Shown here in pieces: positions 24,056-30,824 of a stretch of 59,646 nt of DNA (its first letter is position 1; each line of letters begins with the position of its first letter). The stretch lies in the IMG/VR virus record IMGVR_UViG_3300005613_000073, positions 1 to 59,646 of that record, one strand, 5' to 3'. A program made the position numbers and the translations under genes. The stretch is from a virus. The notes below the pieces were generated by a model, which saw only the letters and a program-made list of their open reading frames with translations, made no database searches and had not been told where the DNA came from.

Positions 24056-24709
24056 CAACTTTACAGACTATCAAAGGGTATAAAAAAGAAGTCAAAAAAA
24101 GAGATTTATACAGATATTATTAATTCCGCTGTAATTATTGAAAACGATTCTTCTTTACAAAATTTGTTTGTTGATTTATTTAATTTCTTTCAACCAACAA
24201 TAAGTAAAAAAGATAAGTTCATTGTTAATGCTATAGATAAAAATCACTATAAACCATCATTACTTTACGCTAGAGTTGAGAACGGTTATATAAGTTCAAC
24301 TGATGGTAAAAGGTTGCATCAGGAAACAACAACTTTAAAAAATGGCTATTATGATAGGAATATGAATAAAGTATATGAACTAGATACAAATGAAGTTTGC
24401 TTTCCAGAATGCAATGAAATTACAGAATCAGCGGTTAAAAAAAATAAAAGTCATTTAAATATTACAGTAAAAGATTTTATTGTTATGCTTGAAATGCATA
24501 ATCCAGCTCAGAATCAAATAAAAATAAAGTTTGGTGATGAGAACTATTACTTTAACCAAAAGTATATATATGATGCCTTATCTGGTTTAAAGGATGATGA
24601 TATAATAGATATATATTATAATGAAAATAATACTTTAGCACCATTGCTTATTAAAGTTGAAACCAAAAATAAAAGATTGGCATTAATTATGCCAATGCGA
24701 AAACAATAA
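24044..24709 (+). CDS. DNA sliding-clamp-like protein (shortened DnaN-like)
   Basis: 221 residues. The segment LLYARVENGYISSTDGKRLHQ resembles the clamp motif with ISTDGHRL, and the C-terminus (YDALSG..DIIDIYYNEN..APLLIK...LALIMPMR) matches the last domain of DNA polymerase III beta, which ends with a YLIMPMR-like strand. E. coli beta has 366 residues in three domains, so this would be about two domains. It could act as a phage processivity clamp or as a decoy that binds host clamp partners. A second protein with the same layout lies at 25690-26277. Assignment is from pattern only. Confidence 0.55.
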   Translation: MRKEQLYRLSKGIKKKSKKEIYTDIINSAVIIENDSSLQNLFVDLFNFFQPTISKKDKFIVNAIDKNHYKPSLLYARVENGYISSTDGKRLHQETTTLKNGYYDRNMNKVYELDTNEVCFPECNEITESAVKKNKSHLNITVKDFIVMLEMHNPAQNQIKIKFGDENYYFNQKYIYDALSGLKDDDIIDIYYNENNTLAPLLIKVETKNKRLALIMPMRKQ

Positions 24710-24793
24710 AAGGGAGTAAACAAATGAACGATGAAATAAAAGTATTAAAAGCCAAAATAATTAAATTTGGAAGATGAACTAGGAGGATAAATA

Positions 24794-25183
24794 ATGGCTA
24801 CAAAAAAAGAAATGGAAAAAACAATTAAGATCCTGCGAGGGGAACTGAAAGCTGCCAATGATAATGCTAGAATGCTTTTTGAAAAAGCAAACATTTTTGA
24901 TGAAATTAAAGCTGAATTAGATAAGAAAGCTAAATTAGTGTCATGGTATATAGAAGAAAACACCAGATTAGTAAATACTTTAAGGCACTCACAGGACAAA
25001 GTCAAAGCTCAGCAGATAGCAATAGAAGAAAGGGACGAATTAATTCAGGGCTTGGAGTCCTCACTCGAAGCCTTCCGGCAAAATGAGAATGAAATGGCTA
25101 CAAAAATCATTGAACAGGAAGGAATTATCGAGGCACTTAATCACGCATTGCACCTCATGTTTGAAAAACAAAGAGTCAATTAA
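24794..25183 (+). CDS. Coiled-coil early protein
   Basis: 129 residues, almost all predicted alpha-helix with heptad-like Leu/Ile spacing (MEKTIKILRGELKAANDNA, then EERDELIQGLESSLEAF). No Cys or membrane segment. GGAGGATAA ribosome site. Located between the two clamp-like genes. No family assigned; oligomerising adaptor or structural role possible. Confidence 0.6.
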   Translation: MATKKEMEKTIKILRGELKAANDNARMLFEKANIFDEIKAELDKKAKLVSWYIEENTRLVNTLRHSQDKVKAQQIAIEERDELIQGLESSLEAFRQNENEMATKIIEQEGIIEALNHALHLMFEKQRVN

Positions 25184-25198
25184 AAAGGAGAAAGAATA

Positions 25199-25546
25199 AT
25201 GAATAATAAAATTAAAGAGATATATATTGATGTGTTTGACAAAGAGCCTATAGGTACAGAACAGGAAGCACTCAGAGACCTCTTCAAGGAGGCCTTAGCT
25301 CAAGAGAGCTTCCACGGGGTATTATATTGTACTACGCATAAGCCAGAGGCTGTGAAGTATAGCGAAAATTCAAGCAAGCTTTTTGGTCCAAAAGAGATCC
25401 TGGAGCTGAGCAATCAGGCTTTTAATTATTGTCAGGATGTAATACGAAATGAATTTTACGTCATTAACAAAAAAGAAGATAAATACTATTTCAGCTACTA
25501 TCATTTACCCTGCAAGATTGATGTAAAAGGAGAAGACAATGAATAA
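25199..25546 (+). CDS. Hypothetical early protein
   Basis: 115 residues: KIKEIYIDVFDKEPIGTEQE, a helical middle and an aromatic C-terminal hairpin (KEDKYYFSYYHLPCKI). AAAAGGAGAAAG upstream. Overlaps the next gene's start by eight bases. No family recognised. Confidence 0.6.
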   Translation: MNNKIKEIYIDVFDKEPIGTEQEALRDLFKEALAQESFHGVLYCTTHKPEAVKYSENSSKLFGPKEILELSNQAFNYCQDVIRNEFYVINKKEDKYYFSYYHLPCKIDVKGEDNE

Positions 25547-25697
25547 AATGATTAAAGTGAAAGAGACAACCTGGTCTTTATTGAAAGACATAAGAGATAT
25601 AGAGCGCAAAAAACAGGACAAAACACTCACTTTAGGTGCTACTATCAGGCACTTATGCTTAATATATCTTAAAGAGGATCTGAAAAACAATGATTAA
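25539..25697 (+). CDS. Ribbon-helix-helix-like small protein
   Basis: 52 residues: a short N-terminal strand (MIKVKETTWSLLKDI) leading into a helix, a linker and a second helix (GATIRHLCLIYLKEDL), the layout of MetJ/Arc-type ribbon-helix-helix DNA-binding proteins. AAAAGGAGAAGACA ribosome site, overlap with both neighbours. A DNA-binding regulator is inferred. Confidence 0.5.
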   Translation: MNKMIKVKETTWSLLKDIRDIERKKQDKTLTLGATIRHLCLIYLKEDLKNND

Positions 25698-26277
25698 AAA
25701 AGAAGTTTTAAAATACATAAAAAGAGTAAATGCTATTAACCAGAAAAGCATAATGAGTAGAGTTCATGTTGAGAATGGTATACTTTGTGCCTTGTCGGAA
25801 GATGGTTCGATAGGACTTACAGCCCCTACAGAACTTAGAGACGGGCAGTACAACACAAGAGGACTGCCAGACTCTACTATTTTTTATAGCAAAAGGCCAA
25901 AAGAAAACAGCCTGGTTGATAAAAATGGAATACCTCTATCTTTTATACAGGAGGTAGTTAGTCCTCCAAGAGCATCAGTTCTTTTATCAATTTTTCCTGA
26001 TGCTTTTCATGCCAGATTGTTCAATGATAGGTCTGAACTTCTTAAAGAAGATATAGAAGCTGAAAAAAGAACATCAATAAAAGTTGAAAAGCAAAAAAAC
26101 TTCATCAACATTAACGGCAACATGTTTTATGAATCGAAAATAAAAAGAGTCTGGGATCCTGAAGAATGCATGGATCTGATAATCAGTGCCGATAAAAAGC
26201 TGAAACATAAAGTGCTAATTCTACGACCCCAGGATGCCGCAGGAGTTTCTATAGTTTTGGCTCCTGTTAGGGTTTGA
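25690..26277 (+). CDS. Second sliding-clamp-like protein
   Basis: 195 residues. SRVHVENGILCALSEDGSIG followed by LRDGQYNT lines up with ARVENGYISSTDGKRLH...LKNGYY of the protein at 24044-24709, and the end (LKHKVLILRP..GVSIVLAPVRV) has the strand-loop-strand pattern of a clamp C-terminus. The canonical MPMR is changed to APVR. Likely a diverged paralogue or partner of the first clamp-like protein, perhaps forming a hetero-oligomeric ring. Overlaps the ribbon-helix-helix gene by eight bases. Confidence 0.42.
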   Translation: MIKKEVLKYIKRVNAINQKSIMSRVHVENGILCALSEDGSIGLTAPTELRDGQYNTRGLPDSTIFYSKRPKENSLVDKNGIPLSFIQEVVSPPRASVLLSIFPDAFHARLFNDRSELLKEDIEAEKRTSIKVEKQKNFININGNMFYESKIKRVWDPEECMDLIISADKKLKHKVLILRPQDAAGVSIVLAPVRV

Positions 26278-26323
26278 AAATGGAGGTGGGATGTGAACGG
26301 AACAGAAAACATGAGGAGAAAAA

Positions 26324-26398
26324 ATGAACAAAACAAGAAACATAATATTTTTAACGGTGCTATTTAGCCTATTCTTACTGGCTTTGTGGGTGGCGTGA
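26324..26398 (+). CDS. 24-residue single-membrane-helix peptide
   Basis: MNKTRNIIFLTVLFSLFLLA followed by LWVA: a short basic N-terminus and one hydrophobic helix, with GAGGAGAAAAA upstream. Its stop overlaps the next gene's ATG by one base. Small membrane peptides in phage early regions can act in superinfection exclusion or membrane modulation; this is only a possibility. Confidence 0.45.
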   Translation: MNKTRNIIFLTVLFSLFLLALWVA

Positions 26399-26604
26399 TG
26401 GAAAATAATTTTTCTAATTTTTGTAAAAAAGTAAAAGATAAATTGCCCAATAAATGTAACCACATGGGCAAATGCATTGAAGAGGAATACGGAGATATTA
26501 TGGAGCATATCGAAAAAACAAGAGACAGGCGAAGAGCTGTAGAAAGAAGAATGAAAAGAAAATGTAAAAACTGTTGGAGGAAAAATGAAAAATCACACAC
26601 ATAA
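26398..26604 (+). CDS. Small basic Cys-containing protein
   Basis: 68 residues from ATG 26398 (an upstream in-frame start at 26386 lies inside the preceding gene). Four spaced cysteines (NFCKK, NKCNHMGKC, KCKNCW) and an Arg/Lys-rich helix (KTRDRRRAVERRMKRK) suggest a nucleic-acid-binding zinc protein. Overlaps both neighbours. Confidence 0.5.
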   Translation: MENNFSNFCKKVKDKLPNKCNHMGKCIEEEYGDIMEHIEKTRDRRRAVERRMKRKCKNCWRKNEKSHT

Positions 26605-26755
26605 AAAAGTAGAATGGAACCTGCCGGCCGGTAAAGCACCTAATACAGGTCAGAAGCTTCATAAATGTGCAAATTGCAAAACCAGGCAATTCTTCTGCAT
26701 TGACGAGACTGAAAAGATGTGCTGGAAATGTAAGCATAAGGAGTTTGTTGTATGA
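26585..26755 (+). CDS. Small zinc-ribbon protein
   Basis: 56 residues with two CxxC knuckles: HKCANCKTRQF and MCWKCKHKEF, 15 residues apart, the pattern of a minimal zinc ribbon. TTGGAGGAAAA ribosome site. ATGA overlap with the following HTH gene indicates translational coupling, so the two may act together. Confidence 0.65.
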   Translation: MKNHTHKKVEWNLPAGKAPNTGQKLHKCANCKTRQFFCIDETEKMCWKCKHKEFVV

Positions 26756-26943
26756 ACTTCTATAAAACAGCAAGAAAGATAAACGGCTTCTCGAAAGAGG
26801 AAGCTGCTCAAAAAGCTGGGATTACTTGCGAAGAATTGACAGCTATCGAGACAGGTAAATTTGTGCCAGATCATAAACTCAGGGACAAATTAATGTCAAT
26901 ATATTATGTTATTTTCTGTGCAGAAGATAAGGGGGTATTATGA
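26752..26943 (+). CDS. Small XRE-type helix-turn-helix protein
   Basis: 63 residues. FSKEEAAQKAGITCEELTAI and ETGKFVPDHKLRD follow the XRE pattern (helix 2 KEEAAQKAG, recognition helix TCEELTAIE, then the Gly turn). It lies directly before the gene-free array of palindromes and TTGCGTAA motifs, so it is a candidate binder of that array, along with the repressor at 22186-22422. Possibly Cro- or CII-like. Confidence 0.75.
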   Translation: MNFYKTARKINGFSKEEAAQKAGITCEELTAIETGKFVPDHKLRDKLMSIYYVIFCAEDKGVL

Positions 26944-27310
26944 CCTTTTTCAGCCTCGAGAAAATAAGAAATGCCTCAACCATAGTATCCGGACATGTGG
27001 CACGCAAAACATGCCAAATGGCACGAATTTGCGTAAAACATACCTGCACAACTACTGCACCAAAGGGAGTAGCGATCAGCATATTACGCAGAATACCCCT
27101 GGAGGTATACAAGAATCCTAAAAATGCTCTCAAATGCCAGATGGCACGCATTTGCGTAAATTGTACCGCACACCCTCTGCACCTAGGTGCACACTTGTGC
27201 CAGATGTCCGTTTTGCGTAATATCGCATGCCAGGTGGCACGCATTTGCGTAAAGTGTGCTAGAGACCTACTGCACCATAGTCTGCACAGGTGTCGCCTTT
27301 TAAGTGGCAT
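26944..27310 (+). repeat. Iteron/operator-like array (TGCCA-NN-TGGCA plus TTGCGTAA)
   Basis: Gene-free segment. Three 12-bp palindromes, TGCCAAATGGCA (27012), TGCCAGATGGCA (27135) and TGCCAGGTGGCA (27228), are each followed exactly 17 bases from their start by TTGCGTAA (27029, 27152, 27245). A fourth degenerate unit has TGCCAGATGTCC at 27198 and TTGCGTAA at 27213, and a reversed TTACGCA lies at 27084. TGCACC/TGCACA motifs recur between units. Open frames across it on both strands look like shadows. Candidate replication origin, operator array or partition site. Confidence 0.75.
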
Positions 27311-27316
27311 TTTGGT

Positions 27317-27353
27317 ACTAAGTGTACCCCCTAAAGGGGGTAACACACTTAGT
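27317..27353. other. Long imperfect inverted repeat
   Basis: ACTAAGTG-TACCCCC, 4-base TAAA loop, GGGGGTA-ACA-CACTTAGT: 15 paired positions with a 3-base bulge. No T-run follows on either strand, so a terminator is unlikely. Adjacent to the iteron-like array; may be an origin hairpin, a nicking or cleavage site, or an RNA structure ahead of the RusA gene. Confidence 0.7.
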
Positions 27354-27421
27354 ATCTTCCCTGAAGGTCGATACACGTGTTCCGCCTCGGCTCACTTAGT
27401 CCAGTTCCCAGGGTTGATTTT

Positions 27422-27859
27422 ATGAAATGGATATTATATCTTGAACCTGTTTCTCAGGGTAGACCGAGAACAGTCAGGATGAAAAATGGTCATGTCATGA
27501 CTTACACTCCTGAGAAAACAAAGAACTTCAGGGAAGCTGTTCTGCTCCTGCTGCAACAGGACAGACCTGAATATCTTTTGGAAGGTGCAATCAAATTGAC
27601 AATCAGGTTCTACAGATCTATACCGAGATCCTGGAGTAAGAAGAAAACTAGAGCAGCAGTTGAAGGTGATATCATGCCTGTCACCAAGCCTGATCTGGAT
27701 AATTATACGAAAGCAGTCAAGGATTCAATGAAAGGTGTGGTCTGGGTAGATGATAGCCAGGTTGTTGAGTATGGTGTAGGTCATGGGAAGTACTACTCAG
27801 AGGTTCCCAGGATAGAAATAGAAGTTGAAGAAATCAAGTCCAGGAATCCCCTGGCATAA
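27422..27859 (+). CDS. rusA: RusA-family Holliday junction resolvase
   Basis: 145 residues from ATG 27422; the longer frame from 27377 runs into the non-coding array. MKWILYLEPVSQGRPRTVR start and the motif TKPDLDNYTKAVKDSMKGVV followed by WVDDSQVVE give the catalytic aspartates (about D91, D93, D110/D111). RusA cuts four-way junctions and is used by phages to resolve recombination or replication intermediates before packaging. It lies between the array and the terminases. Confidence 0.95.
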   Translation: MKWILYLEPVSQGRPRTVRMKNGHVMTYTPEKTKNFREAVLLLLQQDRPEYLLEGAIKLTIRFYRSIPRSWSKKKTRAAVEGDIMPVTKPDLDNYTKAVKDSMKGVVWVDDSQVVEYGVGHGKYYSEVPRIEIEVEEIKSRNPLA

Positions 27860-27873
27860 AATGGAGGAAACAA

Positions 27874-27996
27874 ATGAGAGACAGAATCGAAGAATTAATT
27901 AAAAAGTTCACACAAAAACACAACAAGCTATGTACGTGCAAAGTGTGTTGCTTTGCTCGTGCTATCAAAGAAGCGATGGAGGCGACTCATGGCTAA
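27874..27996 (+). CDS. Small cysteine-rich protein
   Basis: 40 residues with CTCKVCC cluster in a helical, basic context (RDRIEELIKKFTQKHNK). AATGGAGGAAACAA ribosome site; its 3' end overlaps the next gene's ATG. No family recognised. Confidence 0.5.
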   Translation: MRDRIEELIKKFTQKHNKLCTCKVCCFARAIKEAMEATHG

Positions 27997-28318
27997 GATA
28001 CTTAATTTTAAAGGCCTTAAAAACGAAGAAAGCAGATTGGACAACTTGGATCTCTCTTCACCTATTGGACAGATTGCTCAGAAATTTAAGGATGGAGAGC
28101 TTGACACAAGATACCAGGTAGCTTTGATACTTGCTGCTCTGGATATCAGTCTTGTTCTTGAAGCAGATCTTAAGGCAAAGAAAACAATGATAATTCATAA
28201 GAGAGATATCATCAGGAGACAGATCTCTCAGGAACTGCTCACAGTTGTCAAGACTCATCTGGATACTGCATCAGACTTGATAGTTGCTGAAGAGACAGAG
28301 GTTGAAAATCCTGAATAG
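27989..28318 (+). CDS. Hypothetical protein upstream of terminase
   Basis: 109 residues from ATG 27989 (GATGGAGGCGA upstream), chosen over a longer start inside the previous gene. Helical, acidic C-terminus; helices QVALILAALDISLVLEADL and ISQELLTVVKTHLDTASD. No family recognised. Followed by an 84-base gap with nothing obvious before the small terminase. Confidence 0.6.
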   Translation: MAKILNFKGLKNEESRLDNLDLSSPIGQIAQKFKDGELDTRYQVALILAALDISLVLEADLKAKKTMIIHKRDIIRRQISQELLTVVKTHLDTASDLIVAEETEVENPE

Positions 28319-28402
28319 ATAAGTTATTATTGATAGTGTGGACAGGTGCAGCATTTTCCTACCATCTTTAGTGCTGTGCCTTTTCCGCATCAAGGGGGAC
28401 AC

Positions 28403-28984
28403 GTGAAGCATTTAACTGAGCAGCAAGCATTGTTTGTGGCTGAATACCTGAAAGACAGGAACAGGTATAGAGCTCATGAAGTTGCTTATGGCAATAGAGA
28501 TCCTGGCAATACCGGCAAGGTCTTTAAGAATAAGAAAGTTAAAGCAGCAATTGCAAGGATATCCAAGCGTATGCAGAGAGAGGCTAAGGCCAATGCTCTC
28601 GATGTTTTAAAAGAATTAATGAAGCTTGCCTTCTCGGACATTTCGGATTATGTAGAGGTTTACCAGGAGAAGGATCCGAAGACAGGCAAACTTAGAACAG
28701 TGTTCAGTGTGAAGCCTGAAGATGAATGGTCTGACACATCTGCTTGTATCCAGGAGATAGCCTGGAAGAAAGGTCAAGTCAGTGTAAAGCTTTACGACAA
28801 GAAAGCAGCTCTGGATAGTATAGCTAAGCATTTAGGTATGTATCTGGATAAGATTGAACATTCAGGAAAGATCACAGCTGACACAATTGTCCAGGTCATG
28901 ACAGGCATCACTCGACAGCCTACTGATCCTGTGCCTGAACTTCCTGATAAATATGATCCAGAGAATGACCCATGCCTACAATAG
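28403..28984 (+). CDS. terS: Terminase small subunit
   Basis: 193 residues from GTG 28403 with AAGGGGGAC upstream; a longer frame begins at 28346 without a ribosome site. LTEQQALFVAEYLKDRNRYR and the following HEVAYG segment match the small-terminase N-terminal HTH (Terminase_2 type), followed by a helical oligomerisation region. Recognises the packaging site and hands DNA to the large subunit; overlaps its gene by 13 bases. Confidence 0.85.
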   Translation: MKHLTEQQALFVAEYLKDRNRYRAHEVAYGNRDPGNTGKVFKNKKVKAAIARISKRMQREAKANALDVLKELMKLAFSDISDYVEVYQEKDPKTGKLRTVFSVKPEDEWSDTSACIQEIAWKKGQVSVKLYDKKAALDSIAKHLGMYLDKIEHSGKITADTIVQVMTGITRQPTDPVPELPDKYDPENDPCLQ

Positions 28985-30300
28985 CTGTTGATACGGGATA
29001 CAGGCCTAACATCTATCAGCAGTATATCCACGATCACCTTAAAAGGTTTTCAATCCTTGTATGTCACAGAAGATTCGGTAAGACCATACTGGCTATCAAT
29101 GCCTTGATTGATTCAGCAATCCGAAGCAAGAAGGTGCTGCCTAAGTATGGATACATTGCTCCTCAGCGTAATCAGGCGAAGATGATTGCATGGGACTACT
29201 TGAAGTATTACACCAGGAACTTCCCTGGCATCAAGGTCAATGAGTCTGAACTCAAGGTTACCTTCCTGCACAATTCAGCATCTGTCACATTGTATGGAGC
29301 TGACAATCCTGACTCTATTAGGGGTGGATACTATGATGGTGTTGTGCTTGATGAAGAAGCGGACATGAAGCCTGATATGTGGACTAAGGTAGTCTGGCCA
29401 ATGATTACAGATAGGCAAGGCTGGGTGCTGTTCATCGGAACACCGAAAGGTCAAAACCAATTCTACAATAAGTACAATGCAGCTCTTAAAGATCCTGATT
29501 GGTTCGCAGGGATATATCCTATCTGGGATACAGTTGATAACATCTCCTGGCTGAACAGAGAGGATATCATAAAGATTCAGAACGATCCTAATGTTGATGA
29601 AGCTACATTCAGGCAAGAGTGGGAGTGTGACTTCACTGCTTCATGTGATAATACTTTAATCACTATAGATATGGTCAACGCAGCCAGAGGTAAGAACTTG
29701 ATGCTGCATGAATATGATTATGCTCCAAAGGTCATAGGTGTGGATGTTGCCAGGTACGGAAGTGATTCTTCTGTAATCTTCAGAAGGCAGGGTCGAGCTA
29801 CCTGGAAACCTGCAAGATATAACAGAGTTGATAATATAACATTAGCTAACTATGTGATGCACGATACCAGGGATTTCAAGTCCGATGCTGTGTTCATTGA
29901 TGGTGGGAGAGGAGAAGGCGTAATTGATTACATGAGAAGTTTGCACCATTCACCAGTTGAAATACAGTTTGGAGGCAAAGCTCCAGATCCTAATCACTAT
30001 GTAAACATGAAAGCTTACATGTGGGATAAAATGAAACTGTGGCTTATCCAGGGTGGAACACTTCCTGATGATGATATACTCTGTCAACAGTTGACAGCAG
30101 TAACTTACTCTTTCGATTCGTCGAGCAGGCTGAAGCTTGAAAGTAAGCAGGATCTGAAGAAGAGATTAGGCTGGTCACCTGATGAAGCTGATGCATTAGC
30201 ATTGACTTTTGCAGCAGAAGTGGAGAGAGATGTTAGAGATCCGATGCTTTCATTCTTGAGACCACATACCAATGTGAATAATGAATACGATGTATTATAG
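28972..30300 (+). CDS. terL: Terminase large subunit
   Basis: 442 residues. ATPase: Walker A CHRRFGKT (31-38) and Walker B VVLDEEAD (about 124-131). Nuclease (RNase H fold): VIGVDVARYGSDSS, AVFIDGGRGEGV and SPDEADALALTFA supply the acidic residues. Packages concatemeric DNA into procapsids. It is the only terminase in the window, so it clearly serves the right-hand module; whether it serves the left one too is unknown. Confidence 0.95.
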   Translation: MPTIAVDTGYRPNIYQQYIHDHLKRFSILVCHRRFGKTILAINALIDSAIRSKKVLPKYGYIAPQRNQAKMIAWDYLKYYTRNFPGIKVNESELKVTFLHNSASVTLYGADNPDSIRGGYYDGVVLDEEADMKPDMWTKVVWPMITDRQGWVLFIGTPKGQNQFYNKYNAALKDPDWFAGIYPIWDTVDNISWLNREDIIKIQNDPNVDEATFRQEWECDFTASCDNTLITIDMVNAARGKNLMLHEYDYAPKVIGVDVARYGSDSSVIFRRQGRATWKPARYNRVDNITLANYVMHDTRDFKSDAVFIDGGRGEGVIDYMRSLHHSPVEIQFGGKAPDPNHYVNMKAYMWDKMKLWLIQGGTLPDDDILCQQLTAVTYSFDSSSRLKLESKQDLKKRLGWSPDEADALALTFAAEVERDVRDPMLSFLRPHTNVNNEYDVL

Positions 30301-30348
30301 TTGCAATCTGTGTTATAGTAAGCTATATTTGATGTAGGGGGTATAATT

Positions 30349-30609
30349 ATGTGCACACCGGTAATAGCAGCAATACTGACAAGTGCGGTAGCTGTAAAAT
30401 CGCTAGTCAGTAAGAATAAAACTCCTGATGCTCCGGCTCAGGCAACAATGCCAGAGACTATGAAGCAAGCGGACTCTAGGGTATCCTTAGCAAGGGATAG
30501 ATCTAAGAGACAAGCTGCTTTAATCGGCATGGGTGGAACAAATAGGACAGGTGGACTTGGATTACTTTCAGGTGCTACCTTAACTACTAAAACATTGCTA
30601 GGCCAATGA
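30349..30609 (+). CDS. Small MC-type protein upstream of portal
   Basis: 86 residues: MCTPVIAAILTSAVAVKSLV, a disordered middle, then GGTNRTGGLGLLSGATL. Similar small proteins precede portals in BPP-1- and T7-like phages. It mirrors the 72-residue MC-protein before the left portal in position, start and leader. Hydrophobic N-terminus might associate with membrane. Function unknown. Confidence 0.65.
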   Translation: MCTPVIAAILTSAVAVKSLVSKNKTPDAPAQATMPETMKQADSRVSLARDRSKRQAALIGMGGTNRTGGLGLLSGATLTTKTLLGQ

Positions 30610-30737
30610 GCGATTATAGTGTAGAGCTAATAAAGTTCGCTAAGCGGACTATAAGTATATTCCTGAAGATTTGTAACGATAAGGAATTGAGAGAGATAGA
30701 GATCTGGGTAAACCAGGAAAAGAGAAATAGAGAGTAA
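30606..30737 (+). CDS. Small hypothetical protein
   Basis: 43 residues, basic and helical (ELIKFAKRTISIFLKICNDK). ATG overlaps the previous stop (ATGAG context), implying coupling. No family recognised. Followed by a terminator. Confidence 0.5.
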   Translation: MSDYSVELIKFAKRTISIFLKICNDKELREIEIWVNQEKRNRE

Positions 30738-30764
30738 CTTAGACTTTTAAGCAAAAGAAACTAG

Positions 30765-30808
30765 GCCTCAGAACAAGTACAATCATTTGTGCTATTCTGA
30801 GGCTTTTT
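30765..30808 (+). terminator. Rho-independent terminator before the right portal gene
   Basis: GCCTCAGAA and TTCTGAGGC form a perfect 9 bp stem around 21 bases (with an inner ACAA/TTGT pairing), followed by TTTTTCTTTTT. Separates the packaging genes from the structural genes. Confidence 0.85.
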
Positions 30809-30824
30809 CTTTTTAGGGGATTAC

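Noticed and set aside
24724-24777. 17-codon frame MNDEIKVLKAKIIKFGR with a ribosome site
   Set aside because: Could be a decayed or leader peptide before the coiled-coil gene; too short to claim.
26909-27425. Long open frames on both strands across the array (155 and 161 codons)
   Set aside because: They are made of the repeated palindrome units, have poor ribosome sites and unusual composition, and the plus frame overlaps the RusA start. The periodic non-coding explanation fits better.
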